From Anaeromyxobacter sp. (GTDB taxonomy: Bacteria; Myxococcota; Myxococcia; Myxococcales; Anaeromyxobacteraceae), in the NCBI GenBank assembly GCA_016718565.1, contig JADKCZ010000001.1:310001-374000 (forward strand): a stretch of DNA of 64,000 bases. Direction: 5' to 3'. Below the pieces are notes generated by a model. The model made no database searches and was not told where the DNA came from. It saw only the letters and a program-made list of their open reading frames with translations. Shown one piece after another: positions 25,946 to 35,983 of this stretch; the stretch's first letter is position 1, and each line of letters begins with the position of its first letter. The position numbers and the translations under genes were made by a program.

Positions 25946-25963
25946 GTGGCACGGCGAGTGCTC
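25946..25963 (+). promoter_or_regulatory. Candidate sigma54 (-24/-12) promoter of the LVIVD lipoprotein operon
   Basis: TGGCACG (25947-25953), 4 nt, then GTGCT (25958-25962): GG and GC separated by exactly 10 nt, one mismatch to TGGCACG-N4-TTGCW. A start point near 25973 would leave a 24-nt leader to ATG 25997. Confidence 0.6.
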
Positions 25964-25996
25964 CTCTCCACGGTGCCTTCCGCCTCGGAGACCACC

Positions 25997-28879
25997 ATGA
26001 CCTCGACCCGACTGGCCCTCGCACTCCTCCTGACCACCGGCGCCGCCGCCTGCTCCGGCGGCCCCGCCTCCGACGGCCCGCACGACACCGGCACCGAGCG
26101 CTTCACCTCCCAGGCGCCCGGCGGCTCGCGCGGCAGCCTGGCCGGCGAGGACTCGGGCACCTCCCCGGTGGGCGCCCCGGCCCCGGCCGCCCCGGGCGCC
26201 GCCACCGGCAACGCCACCTCGACGCGCACCATCGAGGAGGCCGACATCTACGCCCGGCTCGGCTCCAGGCTGCTGGTGCTCAACGCCTACCGCGGCCTGC
26301 AGGTGGTGGACCTCGCCGACCTCTCGCACCCGCGCCTGGTGGGCCGCGTCCCGGTGGTGGGCACGCCGGTGGACCTGTACGTGCGCGGCACCACCGCCCA
26401 CCTGCTGGTGAGCGACGCCTTCGCCTACGTGGTGGCCACCGACGGCTCGACCCGCCCCACCCGCGGCTCGCGCCTGGTGAGCGTGGACGTCTCCGACCCG
26501 GCCGCCCCGGTGGTCACCGGCGAGCTCGCCATCGACGGCCAGGTGGAGGAGTCGCGCCTGGTGGGCGACGTGCTCTACGCCGTGTCGCGCCGCTGGTGGT
26601 GGTACGACTGGGTCGGCCCGGTGGCGGTGGGGCCGGCCGCGTCGCTGGGCGCGCCGGTGCAGGCCTCGCTGGTGGCGCCCGGCCAGGACACCGTGTACGT
26701 GGCCAGCTTCGACCTCTCCGACCCGGCCCACCCGGCGCCGGTCGACCGGCTGGAGTTCACCGCCAGCGGCTGGGACGTGCACGCCAACGTGACCAGCGAG
26801 CGGATCACCCTCTCCTTCGCCGGCTGGCAGATGGACCCGACCACCACCTGGGGCCCGGTCACCGAGTTCAAGGTGGTGGACAGCTCGGATCCGGCCGGCG
26901 ACCTGGCCGAGGGGGCCACCTTCGCCATGGCCGGCACGGTCCGCGACCGCTGGGGCATGGACTACGACGGCGCCACCGACCTGTTCCGCGCCGTGGCGGA
27001 CGCCGGCGGGAACACCGGCGCGGCCGTGCAGCTGTGGCGCTCCCCCACGCCCGCCGAGGTGGCGCCGCTCTCGCGCCTCTTCATCCCGGTGCAGGAGTCG
27101 CTCACCGCCGCGCGCTTCGACGGGGCGCGCGTCTACCTGGTGACGGCCATGCGCATCGACCCGCTCTGGGTGGTGGACACCACCGATCCCGCCGCGCCGC
27201 GGCTGGCCGCCGAGCTGACCATGCCCGGCCAGCTCGACTTCATCGAGCCGCGCGGCGACCGGCTGGTGGCGCTGGGCCACACCGGCGAGGCCGGCACCAC
27301 CTTCCAGCTGGCCGCCTCGCTCATCGACGTGGCCGACCTCTCGGCCCCGACCCTGCTCTCCCGCGTCACCTTCGGCGGCGCCTTCGGCCAGGTGAACGCC
27401 AGCGCCGACGACCTGCGCAAGGCCTTCCTGGTGTTCGACCCGCCCCCGGCCGGCATCGGCCTGGTGCTGGTGCCGCTGCTCGGCTGGGACCCGCTGAGCT
27501 GGACCTCCACCGGCGGGACCCAGCTCATCGACCTGGGCCGCGACGCGCTCACCCTGCGCGGCTTCCTCTCCCACCCGGGCGCGCCGTCCCGGGCCTTCCC
27601 GGCCGACGCGGCCGGCGCCAGGCTGGTGGCCTTCTCCGACCAGGCCCTGCAGACCATCGACGCCACCAACCGCTCGGCGCCGGTGGAGCTGGCCCGCCTC
27701 GACCTGGCCCGCCCGGTCAACGCGGTGGCGCCGGTCAACGGCAAGCTGGTGGAGCTGTCCGGCGACTGGTCGCGCGGCGACACCGAGCTGGTGGTCACCG
27801 AGCAGCGCGACCCGGACGCGGCCGTGCCGCTGGCGCGGCTGACCGTGAAGGCCCCCTCGGCCCGCATGTTCCAGCTGGGCAGCATCACCTGGCTGCTGGC
27901 GCGCGACTGGAGGAGCGGCGCGGGCTGGCTGCAGGCGGTGGACCTCTCCGACCCGCTCCACCCGACGCCGCGCGGCAGGCTCGACCTGACCTCCGGCGAG
28001 ACGGCCGGCTTCTCCCCCGGCTGGTGGGGCTACGGCGACGAGGCGGCGCTGGTGGGGAGCGCGCTGGCCATCCACCGGCTCACCTACGTCACCTGTGTCT
28101 CCTATCCCTGCAACCCCATCGACTCGGTGCACGTCTACGACCTGTCGGATCCCGACCACCCGGCCCGCGCCGCGGTGGTGACCATCCCCGACGGCGCCTG
28201 GTCCTGGGGGCTCACCGCCAGCGGCAACTTCCTCTGGCTGACCCACTTCGAGTGGGGCGGCGACCTGGCCCTGCCGGCCAGCGGCGCCGCCATGGGGCGC
28301 TACTACGTGGACCGCATCGACCTCACCGATCCCAGCAACCCGCAGCTGCTGGCCAAGGTGAACGTGCCCGGCGTGCTCTTCGCGGCCTCGGCCGACGGGC
28401 GCGACCTGACCACGCTCGAGTCGGAGTGGACCGGGGAGACGGTGCGCACCTGGGTGCACGGCCTCACCCTCACCCCGCGCGGCGCGGCCCGCCTGCGCGG
28501 CAGCGTCGAGCTGCCCGGCTACCCGTCGGGCGCGGCCCGCGAGGGTGGCTATGCCTGGGTGGCCACCTCCGACTGGAGCGCCGGCGCCTCGGTGACCCGC
28601 CTCTCGGCGGTGGACCTCGACGCCATGGCGGTCAGGAGCTCGCAGCGGGTGGACGGCGCCTGGGCCTGGCTGGCCAAGGCGGCCGGCGGGAAGCTCTTCC
28701 TGCAGGCCGGGTGGCAGGACCAGGGGCTGCTGGTCTACGACCTCTCCAGCCCGGCCCGGCCGGCCTTCGAGGCCTTCCACCGGACCAACGGCTGGGTGCA
28801 GGACGTGGTGGTGGGCGACGGCCTGGCCTGGCTGCCGTCCGGCCCCTACGGCGTGCCCATGGTGGAGCTGGCGAGGTAG
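25997..28879 (+). CDS. LVIVD-repeat beta-propeller lipoprotein
   Basis: 960 residues from ATG 25997. LLTTGAAACSGG is a lipobox. The body carries at least nine repeats of the form (V/I)DxSDPxxPxxxGxL (e.g. VDVSDPAAPVVTGEL, VDLSDPLHPTPRGRL), the LVIVD pattern that folds into beta-propellers; two propellers would fit. A Gly/Ala/Pro linker follows the signal. It is probably an envelope scaffold or binding protein; no catalytic motif is seen. It is followed 10 nt later by the histidine kinase gene and preceded by a sigma54-type promoter and paired UAS, so it is likely the output and first gene of a kinase/activator operon. Confidence 0.75.
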   Translation: MTSTRLALALLLTTGAAACSGGPASDGPHDTGTERFTSQAPGGSRGSLAGEDSGTSPVGAPAPAAPGAATGNATSTRTIEEADIYARLGSRLLVLNAYRGLQVVDLADLSHPRLVGRVPVVGTPVDLYVRGTTAHLLVSDAFAYVVATDGSTRPTRGSRLVSVDVSDPAAPVVTGELAIDGQVEESRLVGDVLYAVSRRWWWYDWVGPVAVGPAASLGAPVQASLVAPGQDTVYVASFDLSDPAHPAPVDRLEFTASGWDVHANVTSERITLSFAGWQMDPTTTWGPVTEFKVVDSSDPAGDLAEGATFAMAGTVRDRWGMDYDGATDLFRAVADAGGNTGAAVQLWRSPTPAEVAPLSRLFIPVQESLTAARFDGARVYLVTAMRIDPLWVVDTTDPAAPRLAAELTMPGQLDFIEPRGDRLVALGHTGEAGTTFQLAASLIDVADLSAPTLLSRVTFGGAFGQVNASADDLRKAFLVFDPPPAGIGLVLVPLLGWDPLSWTSTGGTQLIDLGRDALTLRGFLSHPGAPSRAFPADAAGARLVAFSDQALQTIDATNRSAPVELARLDLARPVNAVAPVNGKLVELSGDWSRGDTELVVTEQRDPDAAVPLARLTVKAPSARMFQLGSITWLLARDWRSGAGWLQAVDLSDPLHPTPRGRLDLTSGETAGFSPGWWGYGDEAALVGSALAIHRLTYVTCVSYPCNPIDSVHVYDLSDPDHPARAAVVTIPDGAWSWGLTASGNFLWLTHFEWGGDLALPASGAAMGRYYVDRIDLTDPSNPQLLAKVNVPGVLFAASADGRDLTTLESEWTGETVRTWVHGLTLTPRGAARLRGSVELPGYPSGAAREGGYAWVATSDWSAGASVTRLSAVDLDAMAVRSSQRVDGAWAWLAKAAGGKLFLQAGWQDQGLLVYDLSSPARPAFEAFHRTNGWVQDVVVGDGLAWLPSGPYGVPMVELAR

Positions 28880-28889
28880 CCTCGCCAGC

Positions 28890-30349
28890 GTGCGCCTCCG
28901 CTTCGCCCTCGCCGCCGCGCTGCCGGCCCTCTTCTCCCTGGTGCTGATGGCGCTCCTGGGCGACCGGCTGGCCCGGCGCGCCCTGGAGGAGGAGCTGGGG
29001 GCGCGGCTCACCGCGGTGGCCCAGGCCGCGGCGGCGGCGCTGCCGGCCGAGCGGGTGGCGGCGCTGGTCCCCGGCGACGAGGGGACCCGCACCGCCGGCC
29101 ACCTGCGCACCCGGCTCACGGCGCTGGCCCGGGCCACCGGCACCCGGCTCACGGTGGCGCGCCTCGACCGCACCGCCCTGGGCGACTCGGAGGGGCGCCA
29201 CGCCATCGGCGCCCCGGTGCCGGCGCTGGAGCTGGACCGCTTCGAGCTCGAGCGGGTGGCGGCCGGCCAGGCCACCGCCAGCCAGCGGCTCTTCGAGGGG
29301 CAGGGCGGCCACCTCACCAAGACCGGGTACGCGCCGCTCCTGGAGGGCGGCCGGGTGGTGGCGCTGGTGGCCGCCGAGGGCACCGCCCCGTCCTTCGCCA
29401 CCCTGCGCGACTTCCGGGCCCTGCTGCTCCTGCTGGCCCTGGGCGGCGCGGTGCTGGGCGCCGCGGCGGCGGTGGTGGCGGCCCACTCGGTGACCCGGCC
29501 GCTGCACGCGCTGGCCGGCGCGGCGCGGCGCATGGGCGAGGGCGACCTCGACTCGCCGCTGCCCGAGGTGGGCGCGCGCGGCGAGGTGGCCACCCTGCGC
29601 CGCACCCTGGAGGAGACCCGGCTGGCGCTCAGGGCCCGCGACCGGGAGCGCGAGGTGATGCTGGCCGGCATCGCCCACGAGGTGCGCAACCCGCTGGGCG
29701 CCATGGCGCTCTACGCCGGGGCGCTGCAGGCCGACCTCGAGGGGCGCCCGGAGGCGGCCCACCTGGCGCGCCTGCAGGGGGAGCTCGCGGCGCTGTCGCG
29801 GCTGGTGGAGGAGTTCCTCGACTTCGCCCGCACCCGGGCCCCCGACCTGGAGCCGGTGGACGGGGCCTGGCTGGCCGAGGAGGTGGCGGAGCTGTGCCGC
29901 CCGCTGGCCGCCGAGCGCGGGGTGGCGCTGGCCGCCGCCGGCGCCGGGACCCTGCTGGCCGACCGCCACCAGCTGCGCCGGGCCGCGCTCAACCTGGTGC
30001 GCAACGCCCTGGAGGCCTCGCCGCCGGGGGCGGCGGTGGAGCTGGAGGTGGCGGCGCCGGCCGGCGGCGCGGAGGCGGCCCTCTCGGTGCGCGACCGCGG
30101 CCCCGGGCTGCCGGCGGCGGTGCGGGCGCGCCTCTTCGAGCCCTTCACCACCACCCGCGAGCGGGGCACCGGGCTCGGCCTGGCGCTGGCCCGCAAGGTG
30201 GCGCTGGCCCACGGCGGCGGGCTCGTCCTGTGCGATCGGGCCGGCGGCGGCACCGAGGCCCGGCTGACCGTCCCGACGGGCCCCGGCCCGGCCGGCCCGG
30301 CGGCGCCCGGCCCCACCGCCCGCGCCGGCGGCCAGGGTAAGGTCCCGGC

Positions 30350-30353
<4 letters not shown>
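28890..30353 (+). CDS. Membrane sensor histidine kinase (NtrB/AtoS-like)
   Basis: 487 residues from GTG 28890. TM1 is at about 5-24, a periplasmic sensor region 25-175, TM2 about 177-198, HAMP about 195-248 (VTRPLHALAGAARRMGEGDL). The H-box is AGIAHEVRNPLGAM with phospho-acceptor His263. The ATPase part has NLVRNALEASPPGA (N box), VRDRGPGLP (G1), FEPFTTTRERGTGLGLALAR (F/G2). It is 10 nt after the LVIVD lipoprotein, and its stop overlaps the ATG of the sigma54 activator (ATGA), so the pair is a cognate two-component system. The sensed signal may involve the lipoprotein (inference). Confidence 0.92.
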
Positions 30354-31822
<1,469 letters not shown>

Positions 31823-31870
31823 GTGCGGCCGGGCCGCGGGACGGCGCCCCGGGCGCCCGACGGTGGCCCC

Positions 31871-31904
31871 CTCGGATTTCCGAGGCTCCGCTCGGAGTTC
31901 CGCG
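31871..31904 (+). promoter_or_regulatory. Second pair of inverted-repeat UAS sites
   Basis: CTCGGATTTCCGAG (31871-31884, near-palindromic) and CTCGGAGTTCCGCG (31891-31904) start 20 bp apart, the same arrangement and core as at 25870-25904. They lie about 63 nt before the sigma54-type GG at 31968. Confidence 0.6.
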
Positions 31905-31966
31905 CCCGGCCGGCCCGGCGCGAGCCAGGGGCCCGCGCCACCACGGGGCTTTTCCAGGCCCCGCCG

Positions 31967-31982
31967 CGGCACGCGCCTTGCT
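31967..31982 (+). promoter_or_regulatory. Candidate sigma54 (-24/-12) promoter
   Basis: GGCACG-N4-TTGCT (31968-31982) matches the consensus except for the first T. GG and GC are separated by exactly 10 nt. The predicted start near 31993 leaves almost no leader before ATG 31997. Confidence 0.65.
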
Positions 31983-31996
31983 CTCCTCCCGGGGTG

Positions 31997-32746
31997 ATGA
32001 CCCGCGCCCTCCACCGCGTCGCGCTCCTGGCGCTCGCCCTCGCCGCCCTGGCCTCGCCGGGGCTGGCCGTGGCGGCCGTCGCCGAGGACCGGGCGGCGCT
32101 CCAGGCCGAGCTCTCGTCGCTGGCGCCGCGCATCGAGCTCCTGAAGCGCGAGGCCGCGGCCGGCCGCGGCGCCGGCGCGGAGCTGGAGCGGCTGCTGGCG
32201 CAGGCGCAGGCGCTGGCCGCCCGGCTGGAGCGGCTGGCCACACCGGCCGGGCCGGGGCCGGCGCCCCCCGGTCCCGACGCAGGCGAGCTGCGCGAGCGGG
32301 CCGACGCCCTGCGCGACCGGGCCGACAAGCAGGCCGCGGCGCTGGTCCGGCTGGAGGGAGCGCTGGCCGAGGCGCGCCGCCGTGCCGCGCTCAGCGAGGG
32401 GCTGGAGGCCCTGGGGGCCGCCTCCGACCTCTTCGCCGACGGGGTCACCTCGCGGGGCGGCCTGCGCCAGGCCGCCACCGACGGGCCGCCGCCCGGGCCG
32501 GGCAGCCTGCCGGTCGGCCCCGGCGAGGTCGGGGCCGCCGTGGGCGGGCCGTTGGCGAGCCCTGCCACGGCGGCGTCCGAGCTGCGCGCCGCGCCGGCCC
32601 CGGGCGGGGTCGCGGGGCTCACCGGCGCCGAGGAGCCGCGCGCCCTGGAGCGGCGCCGCGCCGAGCTGGTCCGCTCGGTCGAGGGGCTGCGCCGGCAGGC
32701 CGAGGCGCTGGAGGCCGAGGCCAAGGCGGCCGACGGGGCGCGGTGA
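31997..32746 (+). CDS. Exported coiled-coil protein, probable sigma54-regulon member
   Basis: 249 residues from ATG 31997. The signal peptide RVALLALALAALASPGLAVA is cleaved near AVA-AV. Then come a helical coiled coil (about 30-85 and 92-140, e.g. LAPRIELLKREAAAG, LRERADALRDRADKQAAALV), a Gly/Pro-rich linker (about 155-205), and a second helix (RALERRRAELVRSVEGLRRQ). No family is recognised. No SD sequence precedes the ATG, consistent with a leaderless message from the sigma54-type promoter just upstream. The following gene codes an outer-membrane barrel. Confidence 0.6.
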   Translation: MTRALHRVALLALALAALASPGLAVAAVAEDRAALQAELSSLAPRIELLKREAAAGRGAGAELERLLAQAQALAARLERLATPAGPGPAPPGPDAGELRERADALRDRADKQAAALVRLEGALAEARRRAALSEGLEALGAASDLFADGVTSRGGLRQAATDGPPPGPGSLPVGPGEVGAAVGGPLASPATAASELRAAPAPGGVAGLTGAEEPRALERRRAELVRSVEGLRRQAEALEAEAKAADGAR

Positions 32747-32839
32747 GGCCGCGGCGCCGGCGGCGGCGTGCCTGGCCCGAGTGAATCGGCTGCCCGGCGC
32801 GCCCGCCGGCACGAACGGCGCGTGCTAGCCTCCCGCGGC

Positions 32840-33877
32840 GTGCCCCGCCTCGCCGCGATCCTGGTCGCGCTGCTCGCCCTGGCGCCCGCCGCGCGCGCCG
32901 AGGGCGAGCTCGACCTGTGGCTGGAGGCGGGCGGCGGCGCCGACACCAACCCGGCCCGGCTGGCCGGGACCGACGGCGCGGCGCGCGGCTTCACCTCCCT
33001 GCTCGGCCGGGCCCGCCTGAAGCTGGAGGGCGAGGGGCGGCGGGCCGCGCTCTCGCTCACCGAGGCGGGCCGGCTCTACCCCACCGCCGAGGGCGCCGAC
33101 GCGCTGGCCTCGCGGCTGGAGGGGGCGGCCCGCTGGGAGCTCGGCGCCGGCCTGGCCCTGGCGGCCAGCGGCGCCGCCACCGACTACCGCGAGCGGTCCG
33201 GCCTGCTCGATCGCCACGCGCTGCGGGCCGAGGCCTCGCTGGCCGCAGGGCGCGCCGCCTGGGGCGGCGCGCTGGCGGCCGGCTGGTCGCTCTTCGTGCC
33301 TCGCGAGCCTTCGCTGCGCCCGTTCCGCTCGTCCGGGCCGGAGGGCTGGCTGCGCCTCTCGGCCGCGCCCGCGGAGGCCCACCGGCTGGGCGCCGCCCTC
33401 GGGGCCAGCCTGGCCGGCTTCCCGGGCTGGGCCGCGCTCGGCGCCCCGGCCTCGCCCAGCCGCACCGACCGGGCGCTGCTCCTCGGCCTCGACTGGAGCT
33501 GGCGCGGCGCGGCGCTGCTCTCGGCCGGCTGGGCCCTGACGGTGAACCGCTCCGACGCCCGGGGTGGGGACTTCGAGCGCCACCGGCTCACCGCCAGCGC
33601 CGCGGCCCGCCTGCCGGCCGAGCTCACGCTGGCGGCCCGCCTGGCGCTGCAGTGGACCCACTGGCCGGATCCCCTGCTGCTGCCGGCCAGCCAGCGGCTG
33701 GCGGAGGGGCAGGAGGCGCTCGACACCGTGGAGGCGCGCCTCTCCCGGCCGCTGGCCGGGCCGCTCGAGGTGGCGCTGGTGCTGGCCTGGTACCACGCGG
33801 ACGGCAGCGCCGAGGTACCCGGCTTCCGCCGCGCCGTGGCCACCCTGGCGCTGGGCTGGCGCGCCGCCGCCTGGTGA
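32840..33877 (+). CDS. Predicted outer-membrane beta-barrel protein
   Basis: 345 residues from GTG 32840; LAAILVALLALAPAARA is a signal peptide. The mature part is a series of amphipathic strands with Gly/Ala turns (LDLWLEAGGGADTNPARL, LLLGLDWSWRGAALLSAGWA, VALVLAWYHADGSA) ending in Trp, typical of barrels. The AGGGADTNP start occurs in barrels of surface or export systems. A weak sigma54-like GGCACG...GC sits at 32808-32821. Function unknown; possibly partner of the upstream coiled-coil protein. Confidence 0.6.
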   Translation: MPRLAAILVALLALAPAARAEGELDLWLEAGGGADTNPARLAGTDGAARGFTSLLGRARLKLEGEGRRAALSLTEAGRLYPTAEGADALASRLEGAARWELGAGLALAASGAATDYRERSGLLDRHALRAEASLAAGRAAWGGALAAGWSLFVPREPSLRPFRSSGPEGWLRLSAAPAEAHRLGAALGASLAGFPGWAALGAPASPSRTDRALLLGLDWSWRGAALLSAGWALTVNRSDARGGDFERHRLTASAAARLPAELTLAARLALQWTHWPDPLLLPASQRLAEGQEALDTVEARLSRPLAGPLEVALVLAWYHADGSAEVPGFRRAVATLALGWRAAAW

Positions 33878-33928
33878 GCCCTGGCCCGGACCGGCCTGGA
33901 CCCGCCGCGCCCGCTCCAGCCGCGCCCG

Positions 33929-35047
33929 CTACCGGGTGGGCCGCCCCGCGCCCAGCCGGGCCGGCGAGAAGGGGGCCAGGTCCACCGGCGGGGGCGCGCC
34001 GAGCACGCAGGCCGCCACCGCGTCGGCGGTGATGGGGCAGAGCAGGATGCCGTTGCGGGTGTGGCCGGTGGCGTAGAGCAGGCCGGGCACGTCGCCGGCG
34101 CCGAGGATGGGCTCGCCGTCGGGGCTGGCCGGCCGGAAGTTGGACCAGGTCTCCACCAGCGGGGCCGCGGCCAGGGCCGGCGCGATGCCCATGCCCACCT
34201 CGAGCACGTGGCGCAGCCCGCCCGCGGTGACCTGCTTCTCGAAGCCGGCCTCCTCCATGGTGGAGCCGCACAGCACCCGCCCGTCGGGGCGCGGCACCAC
34301 GTAGCCGTGGCCGGAGAAGATCACCCGCGAGAGGAGCGGCGGGCGGGTGTCGAGCACCGCCATCTGGCCGCGCACCGGCCGCACCGCCCCCGGCGGCAGG
34401 CCGTGCCCGGCCACCAGCATCGACCAGGAGCCGGCCGCCAGCACCACCCAGGGCGCGTCCACCGGCCCCTGCTCGTGCGCCACGCCCACCACCCGCCCAC
34501 CCTCGTGCCGGATGGCCCGCACCTGCCCGGCGACGAAGCGCGCCCCGGCCCGCGCCGCCGCGATGGCCAGCGCCCGGCCGAGCTGCCTGGGGTCGAGCGA
34601 GGCCTCGTCCTCGAACCAGAGCGCGCCGCGCGCCTCGGGCGAGAGGCCCGGCTCGAGGCGGCGGACCTCGCCGTCGTCGAGCACCGTGACCGGCAGGCCG
34701 GCCGACTGGATCTTGCCGGCCCGCCCGGCCAGGAGCTGGGCGTGCTGGTCGTCGAAGGCCACCTCCAGCGTGCCGCCGCCGCGGTACCCGAGCCCCACGC
34801 CGGTGAGCGACTCGAGCTCGGCGGCGAAGGCCGGGTAGCGGGCCAGCGAGCTGCGCCCCAGCGCGTAGAACGGGCCGGGCTCCAGCGCCTCCACGCCCGG
34901 GGAGAGGATGCCGCCGGCCGCGCTGGACGCCTCCGCGCCCGGGATGGCGCGCTCCAGCACCACCACGTCCAGCCCGGCCTGCGCCAGGCGCCACGCCACG
35001 GCGCAGCCCTGCACGCCCGCCCCGATCACCACCGCGTCGGCCCTCAT
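33929..35047 (-). CDS. thiO: Glycine oxidase ThiO-like FAD-dependent amine oxidase
   Basis: 372 residues from ATG 35045-35047. The FAD-binding VVIGAGVQGCAVAWRLAQAG and the acidic strand end VVVLER are at the N-terminus. ASSAAGGILSP is the DAO-family loop, YVVPRPDGRVLCGST and ATGHTRNGILLCPITAD match ThiO, where the RNGILL-type segment binds FAD and substrate. In the family it oxidises glycine to iminoacetate for thiazole synthesis, but no other thi gene is adjacent, so a different amine substrate is possible. It converges with the outer-membrane protein gene. Confidence 0.8.
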   Translation of the reverse strand: MRADAVVIGAGVQGCAVAWRLAQAGLDVVVLERAIPGAEASSAAGGILSPGVEALEPGPFYALGRSSLARYPAFAAELESLTGVGLGYRGGGTLEVAFDDQHAQLLAGRAGKIQSAGLPVTVLDDGEVRRLEPGLSPEARGALWFEDEASLDPRQLGRALAIAAARAGARFVAGQVRAIRHEGGRVVGVAHEQGPVDAPWVVLAAGSWSMLVAGHGLPPGAVRPVRGQMAVLDTRPPLLSRVIFSGHGYVVPRPDGRVLCGSTMEEAGFEKQVTAGGLRHVLEVGMGIAPALAAAPLVETWSNFRPASPDGEPILGAGDVPGLLYATGHTRNGILLCPITADAVAACVLGAPPPVDLAPFSPARLGAGRPTR

Positions 35048-35202
35048 GGCGGCGCACACTAGAACGAGGCCGGGGGCGGCGCCACCGCCGCCGCGTCAGC
35101 GGCCGGACGAGCCGCGGCCGACGACCGGCGCGGGGGCGCCCCGCGACCACGGGGCGTCCCTCGACTCCGCGCGACCGGGGCCTCCGGATCGCGCTCGACG
35201 GT

Positions 35203-35886
35203 CTACGGGGAGGGGTGCCCGGCGCCGTTGCTGCTGGCGCTGGGCGGGGGGGGGGTGCTGGCCGAGCGCGCCTTGGGCGCCAGGCCGTGCAGCAGGAGGT
35301 CGTGCACGTGCTTGCGCCAGGCCTCGGGCGGCAGCGGCGACTCCATGAACGGGCGGGCCGCCTCCTGGGCGCTGGCCACCAGGGCGGCCAGGCCGCCGAT
35401 GGTCACCACCGCCAGGACCGGATCCACCTCGTTGTGGCCGCCGTCCGCCAGCGCGATGGCGGCGGCGGCGCGCCGCACCGGCTCGAGCAGCGCGGGGTCG
35501 GTCTGGGCCAGCTGGGCCAGGTGCGGGGCGCCGTCCAGGTACTCCCGGATCAGCAGCTGCGCGCCCATCTGGTCCTTCATCATGGCGTCGAGGTAGGCGC
35601 TCACCACCGCGCCCGCGCCGCCCGGCCCGTTCTGGACCAGCTCGGCGATCTCGTTGGCCGCGCCCAGCCAGACCGAGCGCAGGATGTCGAGGTAGAGGGC
35701 CTTCTTGGAGGACCAGTGGCGGTAGATGAGCGCCACGTTGCAGGCCGCGCCGCGCGCGATGCCCTGCACCCGCGCGCCGTGGTAGCCACGCTTCGAGAAC
35801 TCCAGCCTGGCCGCTTCCCAGATCCGCTCCGCGATACCGCTGCGGGGCGGGCCGAGCCGGCGCATGTTTGCGACTGAGCCGTCCAT
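35203..35886 (-). CDS. TetR/AcrR family transcriptional regulator
   Basis: 227 residues. The N-terminal HTH is IAERIWEAARLEFSKRGYHG...VQGIARGAACNVALIYRHWSSK, with the TetR recognition helix N-x-x-L-I-Y-R-H-W. The C-terminal domain (about 80-215) is helical and likely binds an unknown ligand or dimerises. A Ser/Gly-rich end follows. It is divergent from dinB with about 97 bp between starts; that stretch is lower in GC and holds a palindrome at 35911-35924. Confidence 0.85.
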   Translation of the reverse strand: MDGSVANMRRLGPPRSGIAERIWEAARLEFSKRGYHGARVQGIARGAACNVALIYRHWSSKKALYLDILRSVWLGAANEIAELVQNGPGGAGAVVSAYLDAMMKDQMGAQLLIREYLDGAPHLAQLAQTDPALLEPVRRAAAAIALADGGHNEVDPVLAVVTIGGLAALVASAQEAARPFMESPLPPEAWRKHVHDLLLHGLAPKARSASTPPPPSASSNGAGHPSP

Positions 35887-35910
35887 TCGGCAACTGACTT
35901 ATCCCCGTAA

Positions 35911-35924
35911 TTGACCGGGGTCAA
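35911..35924. promoter_or_regulatory. Palindromic operator candidate between tetR-like gene and dinB
   Basis: TTGACC-GG-GGTCAA inverted repeat, flanked by GTAAT (35907-35911) and ATTAC (35930-35934). It sits in the AT-richer gap shared by both genes and is a likely binding site for the TetR protein. Confidence 0.5.
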
Positions 35925-35983
35925 GCAGGATTACTCCCCACACGGGTGATGTGCGTCGAAGCACAACCATGGACCGGTGACTC

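Noticed and set aside
32800..32825. Third sigma54-like promoter before the outer-membrane protein (GGCACG...GC at 32808-32821)
   Set aside because: The -12 TTGC is missing and no UAS pair precedes it; GG-N10-GC alone is frequent at this GC content.
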